From Pseudoflavonifractor sp. An44 (lineage in GTDB: Bacteria; Bacillota; Clostridia; Oscillospirales; Oscillospiraceae), in contig NZ_NFIH01000003.1 in assembly GCF_002161675.1 (NCBI RefSeq), positions 1-64,000 on the forward strand: 64,000 bases of DNA. The letters are read 5' to 3'. Positions 53,895 to 62,471 of this stretch are shown here, piece after piece (position 1 is the first letter of the stretch; every line of letters starts with the position of its first letter). A program made the translations under genes and the position numbers. Below the pieces are notes generated by a model. That model ran no database searches, was not told where the DNA came from, and worked only from the letters and a program-made list of their open reading frames with translations.

Positions 53895-54150
53895 AAAATG
53901 GCGTGGACGGAGAAGAGCCGAAATCAGCAGCTGCCCAGAGAGGGATGTGTTTGGTGCAAGCATCCTGCAATTGCCTTCGGCGGTACCACTCCCGAGCTGC
54001 CCGGGACATGACCGGGACGGGACCCTCCCGTTACAGAGGACACAAGCGACGGCGCTTTGCGCCGTAAGCAGGGTGGAACCGTGGGACCATCAGTTTGAAC
54101 TGTATGCCTCACCCCTGAACCAATCTCAGGGGTGAGGCTTTTTGCATACC
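53895..54150 (+). promoter_or_regulatory. T-box riboswitch of thrS
   Basis: A T-box leader. The T-box sequence AGGGTGGAACCGTGGG lies at 54070-54085, after a long stem I region. A candidate specifier codon ACC (Thr) is at 53985-53987 in CGGTACCACTC. The terminator is GCCTCACCCCTGA/TCAGGGGTGAGGC with a T-run (54106-54144). Uncharged tRNA-Thr should pair with the specifier and T-box and permit readthrough into thrS. Confidence 0.93.
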
Positions 54151-54185
54151 TTCGCCCCGAACCAATCTGATAGGAGGGCAATACC

Positions 54186-55946
54186 ATGAGCGAAGAAAAG
54201 AATCTGTATACCTTTGAAAATCCTGAGTACCGCAAGACCTATTGGCACACCTGTTCCCATGTGCTGGCCCAGGCCATGAAGCGGCTGCACCCCGAGGTGA
54301 AGCTGGCCATCGGCCCCGCCATTGAGAACGGCTTCTACTACGACTTTGACACCCCCGAGCCCTTCTCCGAGACCCAGCTGGCTGAGCTGGAGGCGGAGAT
54401 GCGCAAGATCTGCAAGGAGAAGCTGAAGCTGGAGCGGTTTGAGCTGCCCCGGGCCGAGGCCGTGAAGTTCATGGAGGAGAAGGGCGAGCCCTACAAGGTG
54501 GAGCTCATCAACGACCTGCCCGAGGACGCCGTCATCTCCTTCTACCGTCAGGGCGAGTTTACCGACCTGTGCGCCGGTCCCCACCTGGACTCCACCGGCC
54601 GCATCAAGGGCAACGCCATCAAGCTTACCGCCTGCAATGCCGCCTACTGGCGTGGCGACTCCAACCGCCAGACCCTCCAGCGTATCTACGGCGTGGCCTT
54701 CCCCAAGAAGGACGAACTGGATGAGTACCTGGCCAAGATCGAGGAGGCCAAGAAGCGGGACCACCGGAAGCTGGGCCGTGAGCTGGGCCTGTTTATGCTC
54801 CGGGACGAGGGCCCCGGCTTCCCCTTCTTCCTGCCCCGTGGCATGGTGCTGCGCAACACCCTGATTGACTACTGGCGTCAGGTGCACAAGCGCTACGGCT
54901 ATGTGGAGATCTCCACCCCCATGATGCTCAACCGTCAGCTGTGGGAGCGGTCCGGCCACTGGGACCACTACAAGGACAACATGTACACCACCGTCATCGA
55001 CGGCACCGACTTTGCCATCAAGCCCATGAACTGCCCCGGCGGCATGCTGGTGTACTCCAGCCAGCCCCACTCCTACCGGGACCTGCCCCTGCGTGTGGGT
55101 GAGCTGGGCCTGGTGCACCGCCACGAGCTGTCCGGCGCCCTCCACGGCCTGTTCCGGGTGCGCTGCTTCACCCAGGACGACGCCCACATCTTTATGACCT
55201 GGGACCAGATGAAGGACGAGATCAAAAACGTGGTGCGCCTGTTCGATGAGGTGTACTCCGTGTTCGGCCTGAGCTATCAGATCGAGGTGTCCACCATGCC
55301 CGAGGACCACATGGGCGACGAGAAGGACTGGGACTTCGCCACCGAGACCCTGAAGGCCGCTGTGGAGGAGCTGGGCAAGGACTACGTCATCAACGAGGGC
55401 GACGGCGCCTTCTACGGCCCCAAGCTGGACTTCCATCTGGCCGACTCCCTGGGCCGTACCTGGCAGTGCGGCACCATCCAGCTGGACATGCAGCTGCCTG
55501 AGCGCTTCGAGCTGGAGTACGTGGGCGAGGACGGCGAGAAGCACCGCCCCGTCATGATCCACCGGGTGGTGCTGGGCTCCATCGAGCGGTTCATCGGCGT
55601 CATCACCGAGCACTTTGCCGGTGCTTTCCCCACCTGGCTGTCCCCGGTGCAGGTGAAGGTGCTGCCCGTCACCGACCGGGCCGCCGAGTACGCCGACCAG
55701 GTGGCTTCCAAGCTGGACAACATGGGCTTCCGGGTGGAAGTGGACCACCGCAACGAGAAGATCGGCAAGAAGATCCGGGAGGCCCAGCTGGAGAAGGTCC
55801 CCTATATGCTGGTGGTGGGCGACCGGGATATGGAGAACGGCACCGTCTCCCCCCGTCACCGCGCCGACGGCGACCTGGGTGCCATGTCCTTCGACGAGTT
55901 CGCCGCCCTGCTCACCGACGTGGTGAATACCAAGGCCAAGAAGTAA
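54186..55946 (+). CDS. thrS: Threonyl-tRNA synthetase lacking the TGS domain
   Basis: A 586-residue class II synthetase. It begins directly with the editing-domain region (HTCSHVLAQAMKRLHP, an HxxxH motif at about 20-24, and LCAGPHLDSTG with the second metal pair) rather than with the approximately 60-residue TGS domain found in E. coli ThrRS. The catalytic core has motif 2 (FRVRCFTQDDAHIF) and motif 3 (IHRVVLGSIERFIG), zinc ligands including Cys in KPMNCPGGM, and a C-terminal anticodon-binding domain. TAGGAGGGCAATACC precedes the ATG. Expression depends on the T-box upstream. Confidence 0.96.
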   Translation: MSEEKNLYTFENPEYRKTYWHTCSHVLAQAMKRLHPEVKLAIGPAIENGFYYDFDTPEPFSETQLAELEAEMRKICKEKLKLERFELPRAEAVKFMEEKGEPYKVELINDLPEDAVISFYRQGEFTDLCAGPHLDSTGRIKGNAIKLTACNAAYWRGDSNRQTLQRIYGVAFPKKDELDEYLAKIEEAKKRDHRKLGRELGLFMLRDEGPGFPFFLPRGMVLRNTLIDYWRQVHKRYGYVEISTPMMLNRQLWERSGHWDHYKDNMYTTVIDGTDFAIKPMNCPGGMLVYSSQPHSYRDLPLRVGELGLVHRHELSGALHGLFRVRCFTQDDAHIFMTWDQMKDEIKNVVRLFDEVYSVFGLSYQIEVSTMPEDHMGDEKDWDFATETLKAAVEELGKDYVINEGDGAFYGPKLDFHLADSLGRTWQCGTIQLDMQLPERFELEYVGEDGEKHRPVMIHRVVLGSIERFIGVITEHFAGAFPTWLSPVQVKVLPVTDRAAEYADQVASKLDNMGFRVEVDHRNEKIGKKIREAQLEKVPYMLVVGDRDMENGTVSPRHRADGDLGAMSFDEFAALLTDVVNTKAKK

Positions 55947-55949
55947 GAA

Positions 55950-56687
55950 ATGAATTTCAAACTGACGATACAGTACGACGGCACACGCTACGACGGCTGG
56001 CAGCGTCAGGGCAACACCGACAACACCCTCCAGGGCCGCCTGGAGGGTGTGTTGTCCCGTATGGTGGGGAAGCCTGTGGAAATCCAGGGGGCGGGCCGCA
56101 CCGATGCCGGGGTCCACGCCCGTGGCCAGGTGGCCAGCGTTCATCTGCCAGAGGGCTACACCCCCCAGGAGGTACAGAACTACCTCAACCGCTATCTTCC
56201 CGAGGATGTGGCGGTGGTGGACGTGGTGGAAGTGGGGGAGCGGTTCCATGCCCGCCTGTCTGCCACCGGCAAGGAGTACCGCTACCACATCCGCATGGGC
56301 AGCGTCCCCGACGTGTTCGCCCGGAAGTACCAGTACCGGGTGGAGGAGTCTTTGGACCTGGCCGCCATGGAGCGGGCCGCCGGGTACCTCACCGGGAAGC
56401 ACGACTTCCGCTCCTTTTGTGGAAATCGCCGCTTCAAAAAGTCCACGGTGCGGGAAGTGTTCCACATCGGGGTCGAGGTGTGTGGAAGTGATTTGACCCT
56501 GGTGTACCGGGGGGACGGCTTCCTGTACAACATGGTGCGGATTTTGACCGGTACCCTGCTGGAGGTGGGGCTGGGCCAGCGCACCCCCGAGAGTATGGTG
56601 GATATTTTGGAGGCCCGTGAGCGCACCGCAGCGGGGAAAACTGCCCCCGCCCAGGGCCTGGTGCTGCAAGAGGTGTACTACCCTTGA
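55950..56687 (+). CDS. truA: tRNA pseudouridine synthase A
   Basis: A 245-residue TruA, making pseudouridine at tRNA positions 38-40. The catalytic Asp is residue 52 in GAGRTDAGVHARGQV. Other family blocks are KLTIQYDGTRYDGWQ at the start, HDFRSFCGN and GDGFLYNMVRILTGTLLEVG. The start lies three bases after the thrS stop, so it is probably translated by reinitiation from the thrS message and shares the T-box. Confidence 0.95.
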   Translation: MNFKLTIQYDGTRYDGWQRQGNTDNTLQGRLEGVLSRMVGKPVEIQGAGRTDAGVHARGQVASVHLPEGYTPQEVQNYLNRYLPEDVAVVDVVEVGERFHARLSATGKEYRYHIRMGSVPDVFARKYQYRVEESLDLAAMERAAGYLTGKHDFRSFCGNRRFKKSTVREVFHIGVEVCGSDLTLVYRGDGFLYNMVRILTGTLLEVGLGQRTPESMVDILEARERTAAGKTAPAQGLVLQEVYYP

Positions 56688-56714
56688 GATTTTATAAATA
56701 TTTGTGAAAGTCCA

Positions 56715-56743
56715 TTTACACCGGGGGGAATTTTTGGTAAAAT
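56715..56743 (+). promoter_or_regulatory. Promoter of the VanY-like gene
   Basis: TTTACA (56715-56720) and TAAAAT (56738-56743) are separated by 17 bp. Confidence 0.7.
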
Positions 56744-56799
56744 GAGGGTAACTGTACATCCGGCCTCCATGGGAGGCGGAGAGAAAGCGAGGAACGGCC

Positions 56800-57834
56800 A
56801 TGAGAGACAAGCGTTTGGTGGCTCTGGCAGCTTGGGCGGCAGCCCTGGCTCTGTTGGCCGCAGGGTGTGGAGACACCGCCAACCAGGTAGGGACCCAGGC
56901 CCCCGCTACCCAAGGGGTGGAGCACACCCAGCCGGGGACAGCGGAGTCGGAACTGCCCCAGGTGAGTCCCTCGCTCTCCCCCAGCCCGGAGGTGACCCAG
57001 AAGCCCCAGGAGACGGCCACTCCCACCACGCCGCCCACCCCCAAGCCCACCCAGTCCGGGCAGGGGGGCAGCTCTCTAGGGGGAGGAGGCAGCCAGGGAG
57101 GCGGCTCCTCCACCGGGGGTTCGTCCACCTCCAAGCCCCAGACCCTCAGCCCCAGCGGCAAGGCGTACCGCTACTATGACACGGTGCAGCCCACCTACCT
57201 CAAGGGGGTGCTGCTGGTGAACAAGACCTATGCATTGCCCCGCAGCTATGGAGGGTATAACGCCACCGCCAGCGCCGCCCTCAGCCGCCTCCAGGCGGGG
57301 GCGAGAAACGCCGGGTTCTCCATGCCACTGCTCAGCGGTTATCGCTCCTTTGACTATCAGGACAAGCTGTACCGCAAGTATGCCGCCGCAGACGGGGTGG
57401 CGGCGGCCAACACCTATTCCGCCTGGCCGGGGCACTCGGAGCACCAGACGGGATTGGCCTTTGACATTGGTAGCATCAACAACAACTACGGCAACACCCC
57501 GGCGGGGAAGTGGCTGGCCGCCCACGCCCACGAGTACGGATTCATCATCCGCTACCCCAAGGGGAAGGAGGGGGTCACCGGGTACCAGTACGAGCCCTGG
57601 CACGTGCGCTACCTGGGGGTAGAGCTGGCCACGAAGGTGTATGAGAGTGGGCTGTGCCTGGAGGAGTATCTGACCCAGCCCACCCCGGAGACAACTCCGG
57701 CCCCCACTGCTACCCCGGAGCCGACACCCACCCCGGCACCCACGCCTGCGCCCACACCCACTCCCACCCCGGAGCCGGAGACCACCCCCACGCCGGAGGT
57801 GAGTCCTCAGCCCAGCGAGCCGGGAGTAGAGTGA
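56800..57834 (+). CDS. M15-family D-Ala-D-Ala carboxypeptidase, VanY-like lipoprotein
   Basis: A 344-residue lipoprotein with its lipobox at AAGC (Cys 23). A Thr/Pro/Gly-rich linker of about 90 residues leads to a peptidase M15B (VanY) domain. Zinc and catalytic residues are in HSEHQTGLAFDIG (His and Asp ligands), the Glu of YEPWH and the final His of that motif; GYRSFDYQDKLY is also typical. It trims the terminal D-Ala of peptidoglycan stems outside the cell. The C-terminal tail of about 45 residues is a Pro-Thr-Glu-Pro repeat, perhaps wall-spanning. No van resistance genes are nearby, so a housekeeping wall role is likely. Confidence 0.9.
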   Translation: MRDKRLVALAAWAAALALLAAGCGDTANQVGTQAPATQGVEHTQPGTAESELPQVSPSLSPSPEVTQKPQETATPTTPPTPKPTQSGQGGSSLGGGGSQGGGSSTGGSSTSKPQTLSPSGKAYRYYDTVQPTYLKGVLLVNKTYALPRSYGGYNATASAALSRLQAGARNAGFSMPLLSGYRSFDYQDKLYRKYAAADGVAAANTYSAWPGHSEHQTGLAFDIGSINNNYGNTPAGKWLAAHAHEYGFIIRYPKGKEGVTGYQYEPWHVRYLGVELATKVYESGLCLEEYLTQPTPETTPAPTATPEPTPTPAPTPAPTPTPTPEPETTPTPEVSPQPSEPGVE

Positions 57835-57864
57835 GGGAGATACAGTTCAAGAGAAAAGTAAAAG

Positions 57865-57910
57865 CAACCAGGCAGGAGAACGTTTTGGGTTCTCCTGCCT
57901 GGTTGTGGTT
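57865..57910 (+). terminator. Terminator after the VanY-like gene
   Basis: CAACCAGGCAGGAGAAC and GTTCTCCTGCCTGGTTG arms form a perfect 17-bp stem. Confidence 0.88.
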
Positions 57911-57985
57911 ATGCATGCGGTCACAGGTTTCGTAAGTCTAGACACTTCTGGGCTAGGAAGACCAGAAATTCTCGAAACAAGTAAA

Positions 57986-58612
57986 TTATTTGATTTCTGG
58001 AACCGTGATTTCGCTACATTCGATACCTAGAATTTCGTCGATCATCCGGTCTGGAGAGAGAAGTGCTTCCAGCGGCATTTCCTCCAGCTGGGATACGGAG
58101 TACACCCGCTGTACCTTAGTCCGGGCCGTTTCCAGCAGTGTCTGACGTTGCCGGGGGCGCAGCCGAGCCAAATCCAGATAGGGAGTCACGGTGTCTGGGC
58201 AGAGGGAAATGGACCGCTCCAAAAGGGCAGTCGCCTGGGCAGTCTCTCCGGTGGACCACATTTGGATTTGTTTGGCCAGCAGGTATGCCCCACAGGCTTG
58301 GAGCTTGGGGGAGGCCTGGGATAGCCCGTCCTGCAATACAGCAGAAAAGGACGCTCCAATGCCAGAGCCCTCCATCAGGCCCATGTAGGCCCCTAGGAGG
58401 ATGGCCCTGGCATCTTGGAATTGAAGCCAAGTCTGCCACAGAAGTTCTATGGCGGATTCATAGTCTGCAATGGGTGGGAAATCCAACAGCAACGCCAGAC
58501 GGAGCAGGGGCTCGGGACCGGGTTGGGCCTCAGCCTGTGCCAGCAGTTTTTGCTGTTCCAGATAGAGGTTATGGTCCCCTTGGGGAGTGATGAAACGAAT
58601 CAAAGGGAACAC
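57986..58612 (-). CDS. Unknown protein, last gene of the 58-62 kb cluster
   Basis: A 208-residue helical protein with repeat-like helices (LLAQAEAQPGPEPLLRLALL; AQATALLERSISLCPDTVTP) that recall TPR/Sel1-type solenoids without clear repeats. There is no signal peptide or membrane segment. The start is a GTG at 58612, but the ribosome binding site is weak, so translation may couple to the gene before it, whose stop is 12 bp upstream. I do not recognise a family. It is the distal gene of a six-gene minus-strand cluster. Confidence 0.72.
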   Translation of the reverse strand: MFPLIRFITPQGDHNLYLEQQKLLAQAEAQPGPEPLLRLALLLDFPPIADYESAIELLWQTWLQFQDARAILLGAYMGLMEGSGIGASFSAVLQDGLSQASPKLQACGAYLLAKQIQMWSTGETAQATALLERSISLCPDTVTPYLDLARLRPRQRQTLLETARTKVQRVYSVSQLEEMPLEALLSPDRMIDEILGIECSEITVPEIK

Positions 58613-58624
58613 CTCACAAATAGG

Positions 58625-59557
58625 TTAGGGCTGTTCTGTGATCTCATACCGGAACAATCTGGTCCAAGTCCCGACCAAAAATTCCGTATCAGACAAGAAG
58701 AGACAGTCGGAGAGCCAGGTGATTTTACTGGTGTGGTGCAACTCCTCCGTGGAAATATAAAACCGGGTGCTCACATCTTTGCGGTCCAGAATGGTGAGAT
58801 CATGGTGAAAGTCGTTGGGAATGGCCAGATAGCGGCTGGAGCCCACCACAGAGATACAGGGGGAACAGCGGAAATGTTTCGGTAAGTCAATCTCCGTGGT
58901 ATGACCATCCGGGGAAATGAGATACAGGACACTTCCCCCTAAGATGGGGTGTTTACCGAAGAAGGTCATGGCAAGATATCCCCCGTCTACAATTCCTGGC
59001 CGTGAGGTGTTCCGACAGTCAATTTTGCGGTCTACCAGCGAACAGCTGTGTATCGTACCCTGTGGGTCCATCACCACATAGGAGGGAAAGTCCCAGTTTT
59101 TTCCCCTATCATGGATCAGGAAGTGGAGCAGACCATCTGACACCCCGGCGAAATACAGGAATTTGTCTGGGCAGGTATAGATGGGGGTAAACTGTCCCGT
59201 GGAAAGGCAGTACCGACACACGCCCTCATCGTACCCCAAGACGACGCTGTCCGGCCCACAGCGGAAGATGGGCCGTTCCCTCCACAGGTGATCCGGCCAA
59301 TGGCCCAGCGAGTGGAGGGTGTTGTCCCGCCAGTGGAACAAGCCCCCGGTGGTATTGAGGATCAGCAGGGAGCCGTCGTGTAGATAGGCCATGGAGCTGG
59401 GGTCGCGCACATAAATGGTTTTCTCCAGAGCCAGGGCGGGAAGAGAGAAGATGCGAATACACCGATCCCCTGACACGGCTAGAAATTTGCCATCGGGGGA
59501 GGGCACCAGATCGTATGCCGGATACTTGTAGATATGTTTCAACTGTAATTGCTGCAT
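58625..59557 (-). CDS. Unknown beta-propeller-like (WD40/YVTN-type) protein
   Basis: A 310-residue protein made of repeated short beta-rich units, for example YDLVPSPDGKFLAVSGDRCI, SMAYLHDGSLLILNTTGG and LYLISPDGHTTEID, consistent with a seven-bladed cytosolic beta-propeller. There is no signal peptide. The start at 59557 is set by GGGAGGACGATGAT upstream. No catalytic motif is visible, so it may be a scaffold or sensor. It lies 19 bp after the preceding gene in the unknown cluster and is less GC-rich than housekeeping genes nearby. Confidence 0.75.
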   Translation of the reverse strand: MQQLQLKHIYKYPAYDLVPSPDGKFLAVSGDRCIRIFSLPALALEKTIYVRDPSSMAYLHDGSLLILNTTGGLFHWRDNTLHSLGHWPDHLWRERPIFRCGPDSVVLGYDEGVCRYCLSTGQFTPIYTCPDKFLYFAGVSDGLLHFLIHDRGKNWDFPSYVVMDPQGTIHSCSLVDRKIDCRNTSRPGIVDGGYLAMTFFGKHPILGGSVLYLISPDGHTTEIDLPKHFRCSPCISVVGSSRYLAIPNDFHHDLTILDRKDVSTRFYISTEELHHTSKITWLSDCLFLSDTEFLVGTWTRLFRYEITEQP

Positions 59558-59576
59558 ATCATCGTCCTCCCGAAAT

Positions 59577-60098
59577 TCAGGTGTGCATGGGATGAATGGC
59601 GGCGGCAATGGCGTGGAAGTCTGCGGCGTCTCGACAATACTGGACCTGGAGCAGGTCACCGTCCGGCTCTACCACAAATGCCAATCGCCGTTTGGGTAAG
59701 ACATATGCCTCCAAAGTTTCCTGGGGAAGGGTGGAGATATCCACCTCGTCTCCAGAGTCCAGCACGTCCACATGGATATAGCCTTCATTCAAAGCGCCAA
59801 AATAGGTGGCCAGAGTGACCATGTCCTCCTTGTGGCGGGTCCAGAGACGAAGAGTTGCCAGCTTTTTGGTGAAGAAGCGGCCTGTTTCTTCCCGGTCATA
59901 GTGGTAGTTTTGGGTGGGGATGTCTTTTAGAACATCATCCAAGGTTCCTTCTAGTCCGCTCATCCAAATGAGAAATTGCAGATGGTCAGAGTCGGACAGA
60001 GCGGCAAGAATGCGGTCCATCAGGGCCGCTTTTTCCTGCTGAGAGGCGCGGCCCAAAGGGATTTGAAGGCCGTCTTTGTCCCGTTGGAGTTGTAGCAA
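59577..60098 (-). CDS. Unknown 173-residue protein of the cluster
   Basis: A cytosolic mixed alpha/beta protein. The N-terminal half is helical and charged (ASQQEKAALMDRILAALSDS); the C-terminal half has FVVEPDGDLLQVQYCRDAAD. I chose the TTG at 60098 because GATAGGAGGTGCACC lies just before it; frames opening upstream (60245) lie inside the previous gene. The start is 11 bp after the stop of the 134-residue gene. No family is recognised. Confidence 0.7.
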   Translation of the reverse strand: MLQLQRDKDGLQIPLGRASQQEKAALMDRILAALSDSDHLQFLIWMSGLEGTLDDVLKDIPTQNYHYDREETGRFFTKKLATLRLWTRHKEDMVTLATYFGALNEGYIHVDVLDSGDEVDISTLPQETLEAYVLPKRRLAFVVEPDGDLLQVQYCRDAADFHAIAAAIHPMHT

Positions 60099-60109
60099 TG
60101 GTGCACCTC

Positions 60110-60514
60110 CTATCCGGTAACCTTGTCCAATTCGGGAATGGGAAAATGAAATCCATCCATACACACCTCTTGGGCGTGGAGCAGCAGCGCAGACTCCCAA
60201 ATTTCCACCGCAATGTTGTATTCCAGGGGATATTGCTGGAGCCATGGGTCTGTGGAGGTGGCGGTGGTGGTACGGACCAGGACCGAGGTCAATTCGTAGT
60301 AGTTGCAGGCCTGAAAATCAAAGGTGCTGTCGTCTTTCCTCTTTTCCACCCACAGACATGAGATACAGCCTATAAAGGTGAGTTTGTGGGTGGTGGTAGT
60401 GCCGTAGTCGGTGGATTCCAAATCAAATTCTACCTTTTTATTGGGTAAATCCACATGAAAGCGGCGAATCACGGAAGCATAGACATCCTGTAGAGCGGTG
60501 TTGAGATCAGTCAT
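60110..60514 (-). CDS. Unknown 134-residue protein, immunity-protein-like in size and composition
   Basis: A small acidic protein with a predicted alpha-beta fold: an N-terminal helix (TDLNTALQDVYASVIRRF), then beta strands (KVEFDLESTDYGTTTTHKLT, ISCLWVEKRKD) and a hydrophobic C-terminal part. Size, acidity and the strand-rich middle resemble immunity or SUKH/YxiG-like small proteins, but I cannot assign it to one. The start at 60514 has a GGAGGTCTGAC site. It lies 11 bp after the membrane protein gene in the cluster. Confidence 0.72.
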   Translation of the reverse strand: MTDLNTALQDVYASVIRRFHVDLPNKKVEFDLESTDYGTTTTHKLTFIGCISCLWVEKRKDDSTFDFQACNYYELTSVLVRTTTATSTDPWLQQYPLEYNIAVEIWESALLLHAQEVCMDGFHFPIPELDKVTG

Positions 60515-60525
60515 GTCAGACCTCC

Positions 60526-61176
60526 TTATGTGTTTGCGTGTTTCCCGCCAATTTTCCCCAAACGCTCCAGATCTTGGCGGAGCACCTTTCGGCTATCCAT
60601 GCCGATGTACCCGCACACCAGCACCAGGGCCAGAGCTACCACGGCGCAGATGGCTGCGGCCCCATAAATCTGATGCGTTACGGCAACATACAAGAGTGCA
60701 CCAAACAGGACCAGGGCCCACAGGAGCATCCCAAACACACGGCACATATGGATGAAAAATGCCTGATGGAGCACTTGGGGAACCGGCTCACAGGTGGACT
60801 TTTCCAGGGCCACCCCATCCCCCGTGATCTCCAGCTTGGGGGGATGCAGGGCTTTGTTCGACTTGGTGACTTGGACGGTGCAAGAGCCGTCTTTGGTGGG
60901 GCGGAGCACAGCCCCCAGGCGGTAGGGCATCACGTCATCCCATTTGGTGTCGCCGAAATGCAGGGCAGCCTGTAATGGTGCGGTGATCACAATGCCCAGG
61001 GCGGCCAAGACCTTCCATTTGCTGGTTAAGGGCGGGTCTTGGACCAGGGTGAGGGTCTCACCCTCCGCCACGTCTACTTCCACCGGAGTGTCCGGGGACA
61101 AATCCATCCGGTTTCCATGGTGCATAAAGTGCATCCCCAGTCCTTCGGGGAGAATTCCGTGTAAGCGTACATTCAT
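60526..61176 (-). CDS. Unknown membrane protein of the cluster
   Basis: A 216-residue protein with three hydrophobic segments: about 55-73 (VLAALGIVITAPLQAALHF), about 148-167 and about 172-192. A soluble segment of some 75 residues lies between the first and second. The C terminus is basic and cytosolic by the positive-inside rule. The start overlaps the stop of the 307-residue gene as ATGA, so the two are coupled. No family is recognised. It is the only membrane component of the six genes, so any surface or transport role of the cluster would go through it. Confidence 0.75.
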   Translation of the reverse strand: MNVRLHGILPEGLGMHFMHHGNRMDLSPDTPVEVDVAEGETLTLVQDPPLTSKWKVLAALGIVITAPLQAALHFGDTKWDDVMPYRLGAVLRPTKDGSCTVQVTKSNKALHPPKLEITGDGVALEKSTCEPVPQVLHQAFFIHMCRVFGMLLWALVLFGALLYVAVTHQIYGAAAICAVVALALVLVCGYIGMDSRKVLRQDLERLGKIGGKHANT

Positions 61177-62096
61177 AGATTATCTCCTCCTGTTTGTGTG
61201 CCTTTAAGGGTCCGGCGGTATTCCTCCAGCTGCGCCTGGGAGAAGGGACAGTCCGGGTTTCTGTCATAGACCGAGAGAATCCAGCGCAGTACCTCCCGGT
61301 TTCCCGGGTCAAGTTCCAGCGCACGGGTGAGGTGCCAGTGGATGAGGGCATCTGCCCCCAGGATCGTGGGCTCCATGAAGGTCAGGTAGTTGCAGATGGT
61401 CAGGTGTTTGTCCGGGCTCTCCTCCTGGGAGATGACGTACATGAGGAACGCGTACATGGTCAGGCTGTTGACCTTGGGAAAGTCGTGGGACAGGTGGTCA
61501 AAGGAGAACTCATAGGACACCATGGACAGGTCCCGGTATACGCTGTCAAAATGCAGGTGCATGATCTCCTTTTGCAGGGGCTTCCGGTAGATATCTGGAA
61601 TGTCCCGGGGGCCGGTGTTTCTCTGGATGGAGACGGCGTACACATAGCAGGGGGCCCAGTCCTTCTCGTCATCGTCGCAGTCCAGCAGCGGGAGAATCTG
61701 TGCCACATCCTCGGTGCGGGGGCACAGGCCGTGCTCGTTGAGAAACTCCTCCGCTTCGTTGGGCACTTCACCATACAGCAGAGACTCCTCCAGATTGTGG
61801 GCCACGTCCACCCCCAGAAACTCCAGCCCATAGCCGTAAGCCCGCTCCAAGGGGGTGGAGTCGTACACGATCACCTCACAGGGGAAATGGAATTGCCGCA
61901 GCAGGGAGCAAAGCTCCATCATTTTGGCCAGCCCCTGTTGGGAAGGGGGATTCTGCCACTGGTCCAGGGATTGCGCGTACTGGTCCAGCAGCTGGGAAAA
62001 CTCTTTCTTGGACTCGTTGGGGTAAAAATCGGCACCGTCCAGACACCGCCCAATGCCTCGATAACGGGTCTGAATGGGGACAACGTCATACAACAT
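61173..62096 (-). CDS. Unknown 307-residue protein, first gene of the cluster
   Basis: A cytosolic protein with a mainly helical N terminus (ESKKEFSQLLDQYAQSLDQW), a middle with a marked acidic patch (LLDCDDDEKDWAPC), and a TPR-like C terminus (HWHLTRALELDPGNREVLRW). The start at 62096 follows GAGGAAGGTGACACGGA. It is the first gene of a compact minus-strand cluster with gaps or overlaps of -4, 11, 11, 19 and 12 bp. No catalytic motif or family is recognised. Upstream lies about 95 bp of sequence and then a family B repeat. Confidence 0.75.
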   Translation of the reverse strand: MLYDVVPIQTRYRGIGRCLDGADFYPNESKKEFSQLLDQYAQSLDQWQNPPSQQGLAKMMELCSLLRQFHFPCEVIVYDSTPLERAYGYGLEFLGVDVAHNLEESLLYGEVPNEAEEFLNEHGLCPRTEDVAQILPLLDCDDDEKDWAPCYVYAVSIQRNTGPRDIPDIYRKPLQKEIMHLHFDSVYRDLSMVSYEFSFDHLSHDFPKVNSLTMYAFLMYVISQEESPDKHLTICNYLTFMEPTILGADALIHWHLTRALELDPGNREVLRWILSVYDRNPDCPFSQAQLEEYRRTLKGTQTGGDNL

Positions 62097-62192
62097 TCCG
62101 TGTCACCTTCCTCTATACATGTATTGAAAATGGGGTTTTGTGACGGCAACGTCAAAATAAAATGGATAACGACAAATCGCAGCGACAAAAAG

Positions 62193-62397
62193 CCCTCGGC
62201 AGAGTTTTCCTGCCTGCTGGCGGGAAAATAAATTAAAATCCGTTTTTTCCGGGGACATGTGCATCGGAAAAAACACTTCTCAGCCCGCCAGTGTGGAATC
62301 GGGTCGTCCTTTGACCCGATTATGCATGCAGCGGGCTGTAACTCTTCGAAAAAATGCTGGCATTTTTGAGAATCGTGTCGAACTGGTTCGACACGAT
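62193..62397. repeat. Repeat family B, copy 4 (core plus 3' hairpin)
   Basis: The core is 62193-62370, with hairpin 1 CCTGCC/GGCGGG, hairpin 2 GTTTTTTCC/GGAAAAAAC (loop GGGGACATGTGCAT), hairpin 3 ATCGGGTC/GACCCGAT and the final AAAAATGC/GCATTTTT. Like copy 1 it is followed by an extra hairpin, here TCGTGTCGAA/TTCGACACGA; the terminal pair is G-C in copy 1 and T-A here. Confidence 0.8.
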
Positions 62398-62435
62398 AAA
62401 CGCTCCTGGAATCCCAGCGATTCCAGGAGCGTTGC
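62398..62435 (-). terminator. Terminator after the SPFH gene
   Basis: AACGCTCCTGGAATC and GATTCCAGGAGCGTT form a perfect 15-bp stem downstream of the SPFH gene; the T-run is short. Confidence 0.7.
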
Positions 62436-62471
62436 TGTGGGTGTTGTCTTATGGGGAAGTCCTGGCCTTCC

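Noticed and set aside
54126-57161. Very long open frame (about 1000 codons) on the minus strand opposite thrS and truA
   Set aside because: It is a shadow of GC-rich coding sequence; composition is low-complexity His/Val/Gly/Leu, and the plus-strand genes are certain. The same applies to long antisense frames opposite gdpP, dnaB, ftsH and metG.
56800-57834. Vancomycin resistance determinant (VanY)
   Set aside because: No vanH/A/X or vanRS-type genes are nearby, and M15B carboxypeptidases are common housekeeping wall enzymes.
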